Source of the DNA: Peptacetobacter sp900550335
GTDB lineage: Bacteria > Bacillota > Clostridia > Peptostreptococcales > Peptostreptococcaceae
Assembly (NCBI RefSeq): GCF_047528295.1
Contig: NZ_CP180001.1
Coordinates: 1,240,001 to 1,304,000 of the forward strand
Reading direction: 5' to 3'
DNA length: 64,000 nucleotides
Shown: positions 26,146 through 34,999 of the stretch, piece by piece
Numbering within the stretch: position 1 is the first letter of the stretch
Layout: every line of letters begins with the position of its first letter
The notes under the pieces: generated by a model
What the model was told of the DNA's origin: nothing
Database searches by the model: none
What the model saw: the letters and a program-made list of their open reading frames with translations, nothing else
Position numbers and translations under genes: made by a program

Positions 26146-26916
26146 ATGAGAAATAAGAGTGTAAAAGAAATTAAAGAAATTGCAGATAATTTAAGTGAAG
26201 ATAAATACCTAGAATTTATAGAAGAGTTAAAAGGAGATGATAGAAAATCTGTAAATAAAATAGCTGTTAGTTTGGCTAAAAAATTAGATAAGATAAGACT
26301 TGAAGAGGAAAGACTTGAAAGAATAAATGCATACGAAAATGAAGGATATGAAAAAGGATATACATATATAGCAGGTGTAGATGAAGCTGGTAGAGGGCCA
26401 CTTGCAGGTCCAGTGGTAGCTGCTGTAGTAGTATTAAAAAAAGGAACGAAGATAGCTGGAATAAACGATTCTAAAAAATTAAGTGAAGAAAAAAGAAATG
26501 AGCTATTCGATATAATTAAAGAAGAAGCTCTTGACTATGGAATAGGTATAGTTGGAAATGAAGAAATAGATGAGTACAATATATTAAATGCTACATATAT
26601 GGCTATGAGAAAAGCTTTAAACTGCCTTAAAAAAGAGCCAGATTATATACTAGCAGATGCGGTTCATATACCAGATGTAGATATAGAGCAGAATTCTATA
26701 ATAAAAGGAGATGCAAAATCTATTTCGATAGCTGCAGCTAGTATACTTGCAAAAGTTACAAGGGACTCTATAATGTATCAGTATGATGAAATATATCCAG
26801 AATATGGATTTGCACATCATAAAGGTTATGGAACTGCGGAACATTATAAAGCAATAGATGAAAATGGAATAACTCCAATCCATAGAAAAAGCTTTTTAAA
26901 GAATGTTATATATTAA
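26146..26916 (+). CDS. rnhB: Ribonuclease HII
   Basis: RNase HII removes ribonucleotides misincorporated in DNA and cuts RNA-DNA hybrids. The 256-residue protein has the catalytic motif GVDEAGRGPLAGPVV (D79, E80), INDSKKLSEEKR and the downstream acidic site in YILADAV. An N-terminal extension of about 70 residues before the catalytic core is usual in Firmicute RnhB. The ATG has AGGAGA. Confidence 0.95.
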   Translation: MRNKSVKEIKEIADNLSEDKYLEFIEELKGDDRKSVNKIAVSLAKKLDKIRLEEERLERINAYENEGYEKGYTYIAGVDEAGRGPLAGPVVAAVVVLKKGTKIAGINDSKKLSEEKRNELFDIIKEEALDYGIGIVGNEEIDEYNILNATYMAMRKALNCLKKEPDYILADAVHIPDVDIEQNSIIKGDAKSISIAAASILAKVTRDSIMYQYDEIYPEYGFAHHKGYGTAEHYKAIDENGITPIHRKSFLKNVIY

Positions 26917-27022
26917 TATAAAACTTATATAGTAATATAAAATAAGAAAATAACAAGGTTATTGTGATATAATAAAATAAGGCATAATAGTCTGAAAATT
27001 TTTTTAATCTGGGGGATAAAAA

Positions 27023-28039
27023 ATGGATTACAATGAAATGCTAAAAAATGCTAGAGAAAAATTAAATGGAAGTTGTAAAGTTTGCAAAGTTTGTAATGGT
27101 GTAGCTTGTGCAGGAGAAGTTCCAGGTATGGGTGGAAAAGGAAGTGGACAGGCTTTCATAGAAAATGTAAGAGCTCTTGAAAGAGTTAAATTAAATATGA
27201 GAGTTATACACAATGCAGCTGATCCTGATACTTCTATAGAATTATTTGGTAAAAAAATGGATGCACCTATATTTGCAGCGCCAATAACAGGAACAACTCT
27301 TAATATGGGTGGGCAGTTGACAGAAAGAGAGTACATAGAACCAGTTGTAGAAGGATGTGCTAATACTGGAATATATGCTATGGTAGGAGATACTGCTGTT
27401 GATGCATTCCTTATAGAAAATTTAGATGTTTTAAAATGTCATGGTGGAAATGGTATAGTATTTATAAAACCTTGGGACAATGAAAATATAATCAAAAAAA
27501 TAAGATTAGCTGAAGAAGCAGGTGCATTTGCTGTAGGTGTTGATATAGATGCTTGTGGATTAGTTACTCTATCTTTACATGGAAAACCAGTTGTTCCTAA
27601 GGATTTAGAACAGATAAAAGAATTAGTTAAATCTACTGAGTTACCATTTATACTAAAAGGTATAATGACTGTAGAAGATGCTTTAATGGCTGTTGAGGCA
27701 GGTGCAGATGCAATAGTAGTATCTAACCACGGAGGTAGAGTATTAGACTTTACACCAGGATCTGCTGATGTGCTTCCTGAAATAGCTAAGGCTGTAAAAG
27801 GAAAAATAAAAATACTTGTAGATGGTGGAGTAAGAACTGGTGTTGATGTTGTTAAGATGCTAGGTCTTGGAGCAGATGCTGTATTAATAGGTAGACCATT
27901 TGTAACAGCTTCATTTGGAGGAGCTACAGATGGTGTAGAAACTTATGTTAATAAAATAAAATCTGAAATAAAAGGTGCTATGATATTAACAGGATGTTCA
28001 AACATATCTGAAATTGATGAAAAAGTAATATATAGATAA
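27023..28039 (+). CDS. FMN-dependent alpha-hydroxy-acid dehydrogenase/oxidase with N-terminal cysteine motif
   Basis: A 338-residue TIM-barrel flavoenzyme of the lactate oxidase/glycolate oxidase family. The catalytic base region VVSNHGGRVLD and the FMN phosphate loop LVDGGVRTG...VLIGRPF are intact. Unlike classic members it starts with a cysteine cluster, CKVCKVCNGVAC (CX2CX2CX4C), within the first 32 residues, which could bind an iron-sulfur cluster or metal. The physiological acid is unknown; lactate is the usual guess. The last codons and stop coincide with the end of a 200-bp inverted-repeat element, so the C-terminus may have been altered by it. Confidence 0.85.
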   Translation: MDYNEMLKNAREKLNGSCKVCKVCNGVACAGEVPGMGGKGSGQAFIENVRALERVKLNMRVIHNAADPDTSIELFGKKMDAPIFAAPITGTTLNMGGQLTEREYIEPVVEGCANTGIYAMVGDTAVDAFLIENLDVLKCHGGNGIVFIKPWDNENIIKKIRLAEEAGAFAVGVDIDACGLVTLSLHGKPVVPKDLEQIKELVKSTELPFILKGIMTVEDALMAVEAGADAIVVSNHGGRVLDFTPGSADVLPEIAKAVKGKIKILVDGGVRTGVDVVKMLGLGADAVLIGRPFVTASFGGATDGVETYVNKIKSEIKGAMILTGCSNISEIDEKVIYR

Positions 28040-28229
28040 GATTTTATGAGGTTGTTGCAATTTTGTAACAGCCTCTTTTTATACTTAAAATCAAAATAAA
28101 ATTCCTCGCTAGGCTTCAGCTACGGTTTTGAACCTTCGCTTGCAGATTGTTGAGGAATTTTAATTTTGATTTCAAGCAAAAGAGCCTAGTTACAAGAATT
28201 ACAACGATACTATAAAATCTTATCTATAT
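28030..28229. repeat. 200-bp imperfect palindromic element (MITE-like)
   Basis: Two 78-base arms (28030-28107 and 28152-28229) are reverse complements with small gaps. The outer 18 bases are identical, and the inner about 20 bases (ending ATTCCTC/GAGGAAT) nearly so. A 44-base centre contains CGCTAGGCTTC. The left end overlaps the last three codons of the flavoenzyme gene. The overall design is that of a small non-autonomous mobile repeat. A related motif (GAAGCC-N-GCGAGG) occurs in the element at 28944-30945. No target duplication was recognised. Confidence 0.65.
28046..28081 (+). terminator. Terminator after the flavoenzyme gene, inside the palindrome arm
   Basis: GAGGTTGTT pairs with AACAGCCTC with one G-U pair, followed by TTTTT. 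It lies wholly within the left arm of the 200-bp palindrome, so the repeat may supply the gene's terminator. Confidence 0.75.
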
Positions 28230-28475
28230 TTAGAAAGAGGGAGGACTTGGAGAAGGTATTAATAGTTTATAAATGTTATTATAAATACTATTAATTAAAA
28301 TTTATACTAAATCTAAAAGTTAGTCTTTGAGATTAACTTTTTAAGGTGTAGATTTATTAAAAATTTAAAAAGATAATAATATAATTAATTTAAAGAAATT
28401 TTTTTAGAAAAAGAAGGTAATAAAGGTTTTAATATAGAATTATAATATATACAAATAAATAAGGAGGGAAGTCAG

Positions 28476-28721
28476 ATGACTGAAAGAAATTATGATACAG
28501 TACTAAAAGAAATTGAAAAATTTGTAAGAGAAAGAGAAGAGATCATAAAATCTGCTGGTGACTGGATAGACAGATATATTGCAGACAGAACCCTTCCTAT
28601 GGAACTAAAGGACAAATGTGCTGATTGGCAACAGGAATTAATTGACGTCTTAGAAGCACAGGTTCTAGAAGCTAAAGATTATTACATGTGTGTAAAAGAA
28701 AAAATAGAAGAAATACAATAA
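28476..28721 (+). CDS. Conserved-looking 81-residue hypothetical protein
   Basis: An 81-residue, mostly helical, charged protein (MTERNYDTVLKEIEKFVREREE...; CADWQQELIDVLEAQVLEAKDYY) without a signal peptide, membrane segment or known motif. It has a strong AAGGAGGG ribosome site and its own terminator, supporting a real gene. It stands alone between two palindromic repeat elements. About 240 A/T-rich bases upstream show no clear structure. No function can be proposed. Confidence 0.7.
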   Translation: MTERNYDTVLKEIEKFVREREEIIKSAGDWIDRYIADRTLPMELKDKCADWQQELIDVLEAQVLEAKDYYMCVKEKIEEIQ

Positions 28722-28776
28722 ACACACAAATCTTAGCTAACAAAATACTTAAAAATTCTACTTAATATCAAAAAAT

Positions 28777-28816
28777 AGGTGCTATCATAAAAAATATTGT
28801 GGTAGCACTTTTTATT
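28777..28816 (+). terminator. Terminator after the 81-residue gene
   Basis: GTGCTATCA pairs with TGGTAGCAC with one G-U pair, followed by TTTTT. Confidence 0.85.
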
Positions 28817-29041
28817 TTGTATATAATTAATATTTTAAAGGTGCTTTTTCCTTTTTATTATAAAATTATATATAATATAAGATTAAATACAATATAAATA
28901 ACAGATTTGTAGATATTAAAAATGAAGAAAATTATTAAATATGGCGTATTTGAAAAAGTATCGTACCTATGCGACTATCTACAGACGCTGTAGGTACTCC
29001 AATTTGTTGGACTTAAAAATCTAACGATTGGAGTATTTTTT

Positions 29042-29791
29042 ATGCCTAAATATAGCGAAGATTTTAAGAATAAAATTGCAAGTGAATATTTCGATACTGA
29101 AATTACGCAAAGTGAACTTTCGAAAAAGTATTGTGTATCACAAAGCAGTGTTTTCAAATGGATTGAAAAATATAAAAATAACTCAAAGGACTTAGCATTA
29201 ATAAAAAAGTCGAAGACTAAAAGTAAGTATACAACTACATTTAAATTGAAAATTATTCAGGAATATATTGTTTCTGGATGTATGCAAAAGGAAATAGAAG
29301 TAAAATATGATTTAAAAAAAGGTACACTATCTAATTGGTTCAATCAGTTCATAAATGAAATCGGAGATGAATCGTTATGTCTTCGACCTAAAAAAAGAAC
29401 TTTTTCAAAGGAGTTTAAACAAATGGTTCTTAAGGAATATATAAATGAAGAATGTAGATGTAAGGTATTAATGAAAAAATATGATATTCCTTCTCGTTCT
29501 GACATATCTAAATGGTACATGGATTACGTTAGAAAAGTCGGAGATTATTCAAAAATAGCTCCTAAAAGAGGAAATTATTCTTTTGAATATAAAATGCGTG
29601 TGGTAAAGTTATACTTAGAAGGTAATTTTTCATATCAAAGCCTAGCTGACTATCTAAATATGAGCGATAGATCAACAATAAGATTATGGGTAATAAAGTA
29701 TCTAAGGTATGGGACTAGTGCCTTAAAACCGAAGGTAAAAAGAAAGGATGATAAAGAATGGCTAAATCCAAAAGTGAAAAAAGAAAGTTAG
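29042..29791 (+). CDS. IS3-family OrfA with repeated helix-turn-helix domains
   Basis: A 249-residue protein, far longer than the roughly 100-170 residues usual for OrfA. It contains several similar DNA-binding units: YSEDFKNKIASEYF...VSQSSVFKWIEKY, TTFKLKIIQEYI...LSNWFNQF, SKEFKQMVLKEYI...ISKWYMDY and FEYKMRVVKLYLEG...IRLWVIKY. These resemble transposase HTH domains repeated about four times, presumably binding the terminal repeats. The ATG is 28 bases inside the left repeat. The gene ends overlapping the next ORF in another frame. Confidence 0.85.
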   Translation: MPKYSEDFKNKIASEYFDTEITQSELSKKYCVSQSSVFKWIEKYKNNSKDLALIKKSKTKSKYTTTFKLKIIQEYIVSGCMQKEIEVKYDLKKGTLSNWFNQFINEIGDESLCLRPKKRTFSKEFKQMVLKEYINEECRCKVLMKKYDIPSRSDISKWYMDYVRKVGDYSKIAPKRGNYSFEYKMRVVKLYLEGNFSYQSLADYLNMSDRSTIRLWVIKYLRYGTSALKPKVKRKDDKEWLNPKVKKES

Positions 29792-29928
29792 ATAATATAG
29801 ATGAAAAAACGTTAAAAAGAATCGAAGAACTCGAAGCAGAAAATCTTAAACTAAGAATACAGAATGAATTTTTAAAAGCAAAGAGGAGATTATATCTGGA
29901 AGAAGAAAAGCAACTTCCGAAGAAATAG
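29758..29928 (+). CDS. Small leucine-zipper ORF of the IS, upstream part of the transposase
   Basis: A 56-codon frame beginning MAKSKSEKRKLDNIDEKTLK, with a heptad-like segment RIEELEAENLKLRIQNEFLK. In IS3 elements such a zipper precedes the catalytic domain and mediates multimerisation. It starts inside orfA and carries T-TTA-AAA (29871-29877), a strong -1 slippery heptamer, which would join it to the OrfB frame. Without slippage it ends at 29928. Confidence 0.7.
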   Translation: MAKSKSEKRKLDNIDEKTLKRIEELEAENLKLRIQNEFLKAKRRLYLEEEKQLPKK

Positions 29929-30806
29929 CAAGAATAGTATATAATCTCCGAGGATTATTTAAATTAAAAGATATTCTTGCTGCTATCAATTTTCCAAAAT
30001 CAACATATATGTATTGGCAAAAGAGATTTAACAGAAAAAATAAAGACCAGGAAATAGAACAGTTAATATTAGAAATTAGAGCTCAGCATAAAGACTATGG
30101 ATATAAACGTATACATCGGGAACTTAGAAAAACTATGGTTGTTAACATAAAAAAAGTACATAGAATAGTAAAAAAATTAGGTCTACAGGTAAAATCCTTT
30201 TCAAGAAAAAGTCGTAAATATAACTCATATAAAGGTAATGTAGGTAAAACTGCAAAGAATAGATTTAGACAGAAATTTTATACAAGTGTCCCTCATCAAA
30301 AGATAGCAACTGATACTTCAGAGTTTAAGTATTATGAAAAAGGAAAAAATGGCGAAGCTATAGTAAAAAAACTCTATCTTGATGCGTTTATGGATATGTA
30401 TAATAGTGAAATATTAAGTTTTAGTATATCCGAAAGACCAACTGCAAATAATGTAATGTCTGCTCTAAATAAAGCTATAGAAGTGACATCCGATTGTAAG
30501 TATAGAAGAACATTTCACTCAGATCAAGGTTGGGCATATCAGATGCATTTATATAGAAATAAGTTAAAAAAAGAACGAATTTTTCAAAGTATGTCCAGAA
30601 AAGGAAACTGCCTTGATAATGCTGTTATGGAGAACTTTTTTGGTATATTGAAACAAGAAATTTATTATGGATATGTATATAATGGCTATAACGAACTCAA
30701 ATTGGCTATTGAAAATTATATAAAATATTATAATGAGAAAAGAATTAAAGCGAAGCTTGGTTGGATGAGTCCTATTGAGTATAGGCTTCGCCTTTCAGCT
30801 GCTTAA
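29877..30806 (+). CDS. IS3-family OrfB DDE transposase (frame after -1 slip)
   Basis: The frame opens after the slippery site with SKEEIISGRRKATSEEIARI and contains an HTH_21-type region (YGYKRIH-x-ELRK) and an rve integrase core. The catalytic triad is visible: D in ATDTSEF, D in HSDQGWAYQ, and E in NAVMENFFGILKQE. An ATG at 30009 could start a shorter, probably inactive form. Codon 30117, in RIH-x-ELRK, is CGG. The start is set by the predicted slip and not by an initiation codon. Confidence 0.85.
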   Translation, partial: SKEEIISGRRKATSEEIARIVYNLRGLFKLKDILAAINFPKSTYMYWQKRFNRKNKDQEIEQLILEIRAQHKDYGYKRIHRELRKTMVVNIKKVHRIVKKLGLQVKSFSRKSRKYNSYKGNVGKTAKNRFRQKFYTSVPHQKIATDTSEFKYYEKGKNGEAIVKKLYLDAFMDMYNSEILSFSISERPTANNVMSALNKAIEVTSDCKYRRTFHSDQGWAYQMHLYRNKLKKERIFQSMSRKGNCLDNAVMENFFGILKQEIYYGYVYNGYNELKLAIENYIKYYNEKRIKAKLGWMSPIEYRLRLSAA

Positions 30807-30959
30807 AAATGCGAGATAGTTTATTAAAACTATCTCGCAAAGTTCAACAAATTGGGACCCCTTCACGCTTTGCACAGATTTAAGGTCTTACAAGACAGAG
30901 CAAAGCGTCGAAGCCAGGAGCGAGGACGATACTTTTCAAATACGCTTTTTTAAATAAAT

Positions 30960-31466
30960 TTATTCATTTATATAGCATCCAACTATTTCTCCAATATACA
31001 TTGTATGGAAGTCATCTTTGTCAGGATAGCATTCATCAAATAATCCATCAACTAAGAATTGAGATTCTTTTAAATCATTTTTAAATAATTTTTTACAAAC
31101 AAATACTAGTTTTGATTCTTCATATCCAAATCCATTTTCTAATTCAACAAGATTTAAACCTTCTACATTCATCTTGTCTATTTCTTTACCAGATTTTGTA
31201 CCAAGAAGAGAAAGTTTGTCTTTAAAACCGTCTTTTAAGAATGTAAGTGTATAGTATTCACTATTATCCATAAATTCTTTAGTATATCTACTTTGTCTAA
31301 CATATACAGTAGTTACATTTTTTCTCCAAAGAACTCCTACACCGCCCCAGCTTACAGTCATAGAGTTAAAAGAATCTTTATCTCCTGCCATAAGAAGAGC
31401 CCAATCATTATCTAAAAGTGTAAATGGGTTTGCATTTAATTCTTTTGGATCTATTTTTTTTAACAT
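30960..31466 (-). CDS. Flavin reductase-like FMN-binding protein
   Basis: A 168-residue split-barrel protein of the flavin reductase-like (flavoredoxin) type. It begins MLKKIDPKELNANPF and has DSFNSMTVSWGGVGVLW, where the Ser/Thr-rich loop binds FMN phosphate, then VYVRQSRYT and the C-terminal HTMYIGEIVGCYINE. The inner ATG preceded by AAAGGAGG was chosen over one 54 bases upstream. It is convergent with the IS. Such proteins reduce FMN or serve as small electron carriers; the partner is unknown. Confidence 0.85.
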   Translation of the reverse strand: MLKKIDPKELNANPFTLLDNDWALLMAGDKDSFNSMTVSWGGVGVLWRKNVTTVYVRQSRYTKEFMDNSEYYTLTFLKDGFKDKLSLLGTKSGKEIDKMNVEGLNLVELENGFGYEESKLVFVCKKLFKNDLKESQFLVDGLFDECYPDKDDFHTMYIGEIVGCYINE

Positions 31467-31782
31467 ATAAAAACCTCCTTTAATATCCTCAAAAGAAAAA
31501 TAAATATTCTTATAAATCAAATATTTCTATAAATATAATATCACAAAATTAAATTAAAAATTCATAAAATCAAAACATAAATTTAAATAAAAGTAGCAAA
31601 ATATCAAAAATAAAATTCTAAAAATAAAATTATAAAACTAATAATAAAGTTATGTACTAAAAAAAATTCTAATAAAAATATAAAACTGTTGTAGATTTGT
31701 ATAAAAATTGTATCGGTTGAAAATAATAAAAATAGAAGAAATATTACTGATTTTATAGATAAAAAATAGGAGGTATGAATTT
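31467..31782. other. Divergent intergenic region between the flavin reductase-like gene and yraN
   Basis: An A/T-rich stretch that must hold promoters for both directions. I see no strong consensus promoter, repeat or RNA structure. Confidence 0.5.
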
Positions 31783-32130
31783 ATGAATAATGTAGAAAAA
31801 GGAAAAATAGGTGAGGATATAGCTACAAAATTTTTAGAAAATGGTGGTGCTATTATAAAAGAAAGAAATTTTAGGGGGAGATTTGGAGAAATAGATATAA
31901 TATCGTTTTTTAATACAACAGAAATAGTTTTTATAGAGGTTAAAAGCAGAAGTACTTGCAAATATGGTTTTCCTGCAGAAGCTGTAGATAAAACAAAGCA
32001 GAATAAAATAAAAAAAACAGCTCAAGAATATATAATGAAGAATAATTTACAGGAGATTTCTATTAGATTTGATGTTATAGAAGTATATATGAGCGATAAA
32101 AAAATAAGGCATATAGTAAATGCTTTTTAG
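31783..32130 (+). CDS. yraN: YraN/UPF0102 family endonuclease-like protein
   Basis: A 115-residue protein with the restriction-endonuclease-like core GEIDIISFF...IVFIEVKSRS (D-ExK type) and a conserved N-terminus KGKIGEDIATKFLE. The role is unknown; the family is often beside rnhB or DNA-uptake genes. An AGGAGG ribosome site precedes the ATG. It begins a run yraN-yifB-dprA-topA related to DNA handling. Confidence 0.9.
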   Translation: MNNVEKGKIGEDIATKFLENGGAIIKERNFRGRFGEIDIISFFNTTEIVFIEVKSRSTCKYGFPAEAVDKTKQNKIKKTAQEYIMKNNLQEISIRFDVIEVYMSDKKIRHIVNAF

Positions 32131-32144
32131 GTGGAGGTTTAGAT

Positions 32145-33701
32145 ATGATAAGTTCGATTAATTCTAGAAATATAATTGGAATAGATAGTTGTGATATAAA
32201 GGTAGAGGTCGATATTGGAAAAGGTATGCCGTCTTTTAGTATAGTGGGGCTTGCTGGAACAGAAATAAAAGAAGCCAGAGAAAGAGTTAAGTCTGCTATA
32301 ACAAATAGTGGGTATAGATTTCCTAATGCGAGAATAGTTGTCAATCTATCGCCTGCAGACATGAAGAAACAGGGTTCCTTTTTAGATTTGCCGATAAGTA
32401 TAGGAATACTTAGAGATAAAATACATGCAAAGGACGATGATATGAAAAAGTCTGTATTTGTAGGAGAGTTATCATTAGATGGGAGCGTAAAATCTATAAA
32501 AGGGATACTCCCAATTGTAATAGGAGCAAAAGAAAATGGATATGAGAAAATATTTATTCCAAAAGATAATTTTGAAGAGTGTAGTTTTATAGATGATATT
32601 GAAATATTGCCAGTAAATAGCCTTAAAAACTGTATATCGCTAGTAAATGGGAATATAACAAATCTTGAAATAGAAGCGATTAAGTCAGAAATTCTATCTA
32701 GAAAATGTGCAGAACATACTGAATATGAAAATATAGATTTTAGTGATATAAAGGGAAATATATATGTAAAAAGATGTGCAGAAATTTCTGTGGCAGGAGG
32801 TCACAATATGCTTATGATAGGGCCTCCAGGTTCTGGAAAGTCATTTTTGGCAAAGAGGATGACTACAATTCTTCCAGATATGAATAGAGAAGAAATGCTA
32901 GAAGTTAGTAGAATATACAGTGTTTTTTCAAGTTCAATTGAAAGAAGTGGATTAATAGAAAAAAGACCATTTAGATCTCCACATCACACTGCAACAGGTG
33001 TGTCTTTAATTGGAGGAGGAAGTGATGCAAAAGCTGGAGAAATAACTTTGGCTCATAATGGAATATTATTTTTGGATGAGGTTGCAGAGTTTAATAGAGA
33101 TACACTTGAAGCATTGCGACAACCTATAGAGGACAAAGTTGTAAATATATCAAGGCTAAAATACAGCGTTACATATCCAAGTGATTTTATTTTGGTAGCT
33201 GCAATGAATCCATGCCCGTGTGGATATTATAGGTCTAACATAGAATGTAGATGTAGAAGATATAGCATAGACAGATACCTTGGAAAGTTATCAGGGCCAT
33301 TTTTAGACAGAATTGATATTTTCACTGAAGTGAAAAGTGTTTCATTTGATGAGATTAACTCAACTGCAAAGAATGAAACATCTGAGGAAATAAGGAAAAG
33401 AGTTGGACTTGCTAGAAAGATGCAGCAAAAAAGGTTTGGTTTAAATAGCAGTAGATTAAATAGAGATATGAGTAGTTCGGAAATAGATAAGTACTGTAAA
33501 TTAGACGAAAAATGTGAGAAGGTAATGAAGATGATTTTTAATAAATATAGGTTAAGTAATAGAAGCTATATAAAATTGCTGAAGGTAGCTAGAACTATTG
33601 CTGATTTAAATGAGAGGGAAAGAATACAAGAGAGTGATATATTGGAAGCTTTTTCTATGAGGAGAACATATTATACCTATTTTTCTAATTTACATGATTA
33701 G
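32145..33701 (+). CDS. comM: YifB/ComM-family Mg-chelatase-like AAA+ ATPase
   Basis: A 518-residue protein with an N-terminal Lon-protease-like domain (GMPSFSIVGLAGTEIKEARERV) and an AAA+ domain: Walker A GPPGSGKS (from G226), sensor loops and FRSPHHTATGVSLIGGG. A cysteine-rich insert (NPCPCGYYRSNIECRCRRY) follows. ComM is a helicase promoting branch migration during natural transformation in Gram-negatives. Here the gene neighbours dprA, which supports a DNA-processing role. Confidence 0.9.
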   Translation: MISSINSRNIIGIDSCDIKVEVDIGKGMPSFSIVGLAGTEIKEARERVKSAITNSGYRFPNARIVVNLSPADMKKQGSFLDLPISIGILRDKIHAKDDDMKKSVFVGELSLDGSVKSIKGILPIVIGAKENGYEKIFIPKDNFEECSFIDDIEILPVNSLKNCISLVNGNITNLEIEAIKSEILSRKCAEHTEYENIDFSDIKGNIYVKRCAEISVAGGHNMLMIGPPGSGKSFLAKRMTTILPDMNREEMLEVSRIYSVFSSSIERSGLIEKRPFRSPHHTATGVSLIGGGSDAKAGEITLAHNGILFLDEVAEFNRDTLEALRQPIEDKVVNISRLKYSVTYPSDFILVAAMNPCPCGYYRSNIECRCRRYSIDRYLGKLSGPFLDRIDIFTEVKSVSFDEINSTAKNETSEEIRKRVGLARKMQQKRFGLNSSRLNRDMSSSEIDKYCKLDEKCEKVMKMIFNKYRLSNRSYIKLLKVARTIADLNERERIQESDILEAFSMRRTYYTYFSNLHD

Positions 33702-33852
33702 AATTTAATGTAATCTAAAGTAAATATAAAATGAATTAAAGTAAAGATAATTGAATCAGTGTAAAAAAGTAAAAGTAAAATGAATCATAGTGAATATAAA
33801 AAAATAGAATTAGGCTAAGTGTAATCATATAAAAAATGAGGGAGTTTATAAA

Positions 33853-34974
33853 ATGGAAAGAAGAGATGCATACTTATGGCTTTATGGTGTTGCTGGATGT
33901 AGCAATTTAAACATAGATAAAATTGAAAGAGGAATGAGTTCAATCAAAGATATATTTGATTTTTCAGAGAAAACAATATATAATCTTGAAGGAGTAAATG
34001 ATAAAGTTAAAGAGAATATCATTAAATGTAAAAATAAAATGAATGTAGATGACTATAAAGAACTTCTTTACAGAAAAAATGTAAAATATTCGGTTATTGG
34101 AGATGATGATTATCCAGATAAATTGACGAATATATACGATGCTCCAAAGGTGTTGTTTTATAAAGGAGATATATCTGCTTTAGGTAAACATTTTTCTGTT
34201 GGAGTAGTTGGTTCTAGAAAACCTACTGTATACGGTGCAGAATGTACTAAAAAATTAGCTAGAGAGCTTTCTGAGTATGGTGCTGATATAATAAGTGGAC
34301 TTGCAATAGGAGTAGATGCAATAAGTCACGAGGCATCTTTTTTAGGAAAAGGGAAAACTTTTGGAGTGCTCGGATCTGGAATAGACAATCCTCTTCCTAA
34401 AACAAATATCTGGTTAATGAATAAAATTGTAGATTCTGGAGGAGCTGTATTATCAGAACATGGCATAAATAAAAAAGTTCATCCACATTATTTTGCAAAT
34501 AGAAATAGGATAATAAGTGGGCTTAGTGATGGAGTTATTATAGTTGAGGCAGCTAAAAAAAGTGGGGCACTTATAACTGCTGAATTTGCTGCAGAACAAG
34601 GTAAAACAGTGTTTGCAGTACCTGGAAGTATTTTTTCGGAAAATAGCAAAGGATGCCATAGACTTATAAAAGAGGGAGCCAAATTAACAGAGAATATAGA
34701 TGATATTTTAGAGGAATTTGAAGTATTTAAATTTAAAATACTTGAAAAAGAAAGAAAATATGATACTATAGAAAAAGCCGATAAAAATATGGATTTAAAT
34801 GATAATGAGAATATAATAGTTGATATTATCAGAAAAAATGGTAGTATAGATATTGATTCTCTATGCTTAAAGGCTAAGCTAGGGATTGAAATATTAAATC
34901 CAATTATAGAAAAATTAAAACTGTACGAACTTATTTTCGAAATCGAAAAGGGGGTGTACAGTATGAAAATATAG
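33853..34974 (+). CDS. dprA: DNA-processing protein DprA
   Basis: DprA loads RecA on incoming single-stranded DNA. The 373-residue protein has the Rossmann core GVVGSRKPTVYGAE, IISGLAIGVDAISHEASF and GSGIDNPLPKTN, with a C-terminal winged-helix-like domain after residue 300. The 150-bp gap before it is A/T-rich with degenerate AAAGTAAA-like repeats. GAGGGAG precedes the ATG. Most genes needed for competence are not in this window. Confidence 0.94.
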   Translation: MERRDAYLWLYGVAGCSNLNIDKIERGMSSIKDIFDFSEKTIYNLEGVNDKVKENIIKCKNKMNVDDYKELLYRKNVKYSVIGDDDYPDKLTNIYDAPKVLFYKGDISALGKHFSVGVVGSRKPTVYGAECTKKLARELSEYGADIISGLAIGVDAISHEASFLGKGKTFGVLGSGIDNPLPKTNIWLMNKIVDSGGAVLSEHGINKKVHPHYFANRNRIISGLSDGVIIVEAAKKSGALITAEFAAEQGKTVFAVPGSIFSENSKGCHRLIKEGAKLTENIDDILEEFEVFKFKILEKERKYDTIEKADKNMDLNDNENIIVDIIRKNGSIDIDSLCLKAKLGIEILNPIIEKLKLYELIFEIEKGVYSMKI

Positions 34975-34999
34975 AAAATTAATGACGGAGGTGTGTTTT

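Larger units (their letters stand above)
28989..30865 (+). mobile_element. IS3-family insertion sequence (IS150-like)
   Basis: The element is 1877 bp. Terminal inverted repeats of 26 bp (28989-29014 and 30840-30865) match at 20 positions and have TG...CA ends. The 3-bp sequence CGC flanks both ends (28986-28988 and 30866-30868), a target duplication typical of IS3. It contains three overlapping frames: a long helix-turn-helix OrfA, a small leucine-zipper ORF, and an OrfB DDE transposase reached by a -1 slip. A 12-bp perfect hairpin (30811-30838) lies just inside the right end. All catalytic residues are intact, so it may be active. Confidence 0.9.
28944..30945. repeat. Palindromic repeat element interrupted by an IS
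   Basis: GCGTATTTGAAAAAGTATCGT (28944-28964) and its near-exact reverse complement (30926-30945) flank the IS. Removing the IS and one copy of its target duplication joins an inner inverted repeat, GACGCTTTGC/GCAAAGCGTC, followed by GAAGCCAGGAGCGAGG. The restored element would be about 125 bp and ends with a T6 run, like a terminator or small MITE. It shares the GAAGCC...GCGAGG module and ACGATACT with the palindrome at 28030-28229. Confidence 0.6.

Noticed and set aside
28989..30865. Prophage or larger transferred island around the transposase
   Set aside because: Only one IS with clear ends and target duplication is present; flanking genes are ordinary for the clade.
33702..33852. Degenerate AAAGTAAA/ATGAAT repeats before dprA
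   Set aside because: Imperfect A/T-rich repeats without regular period or structure.
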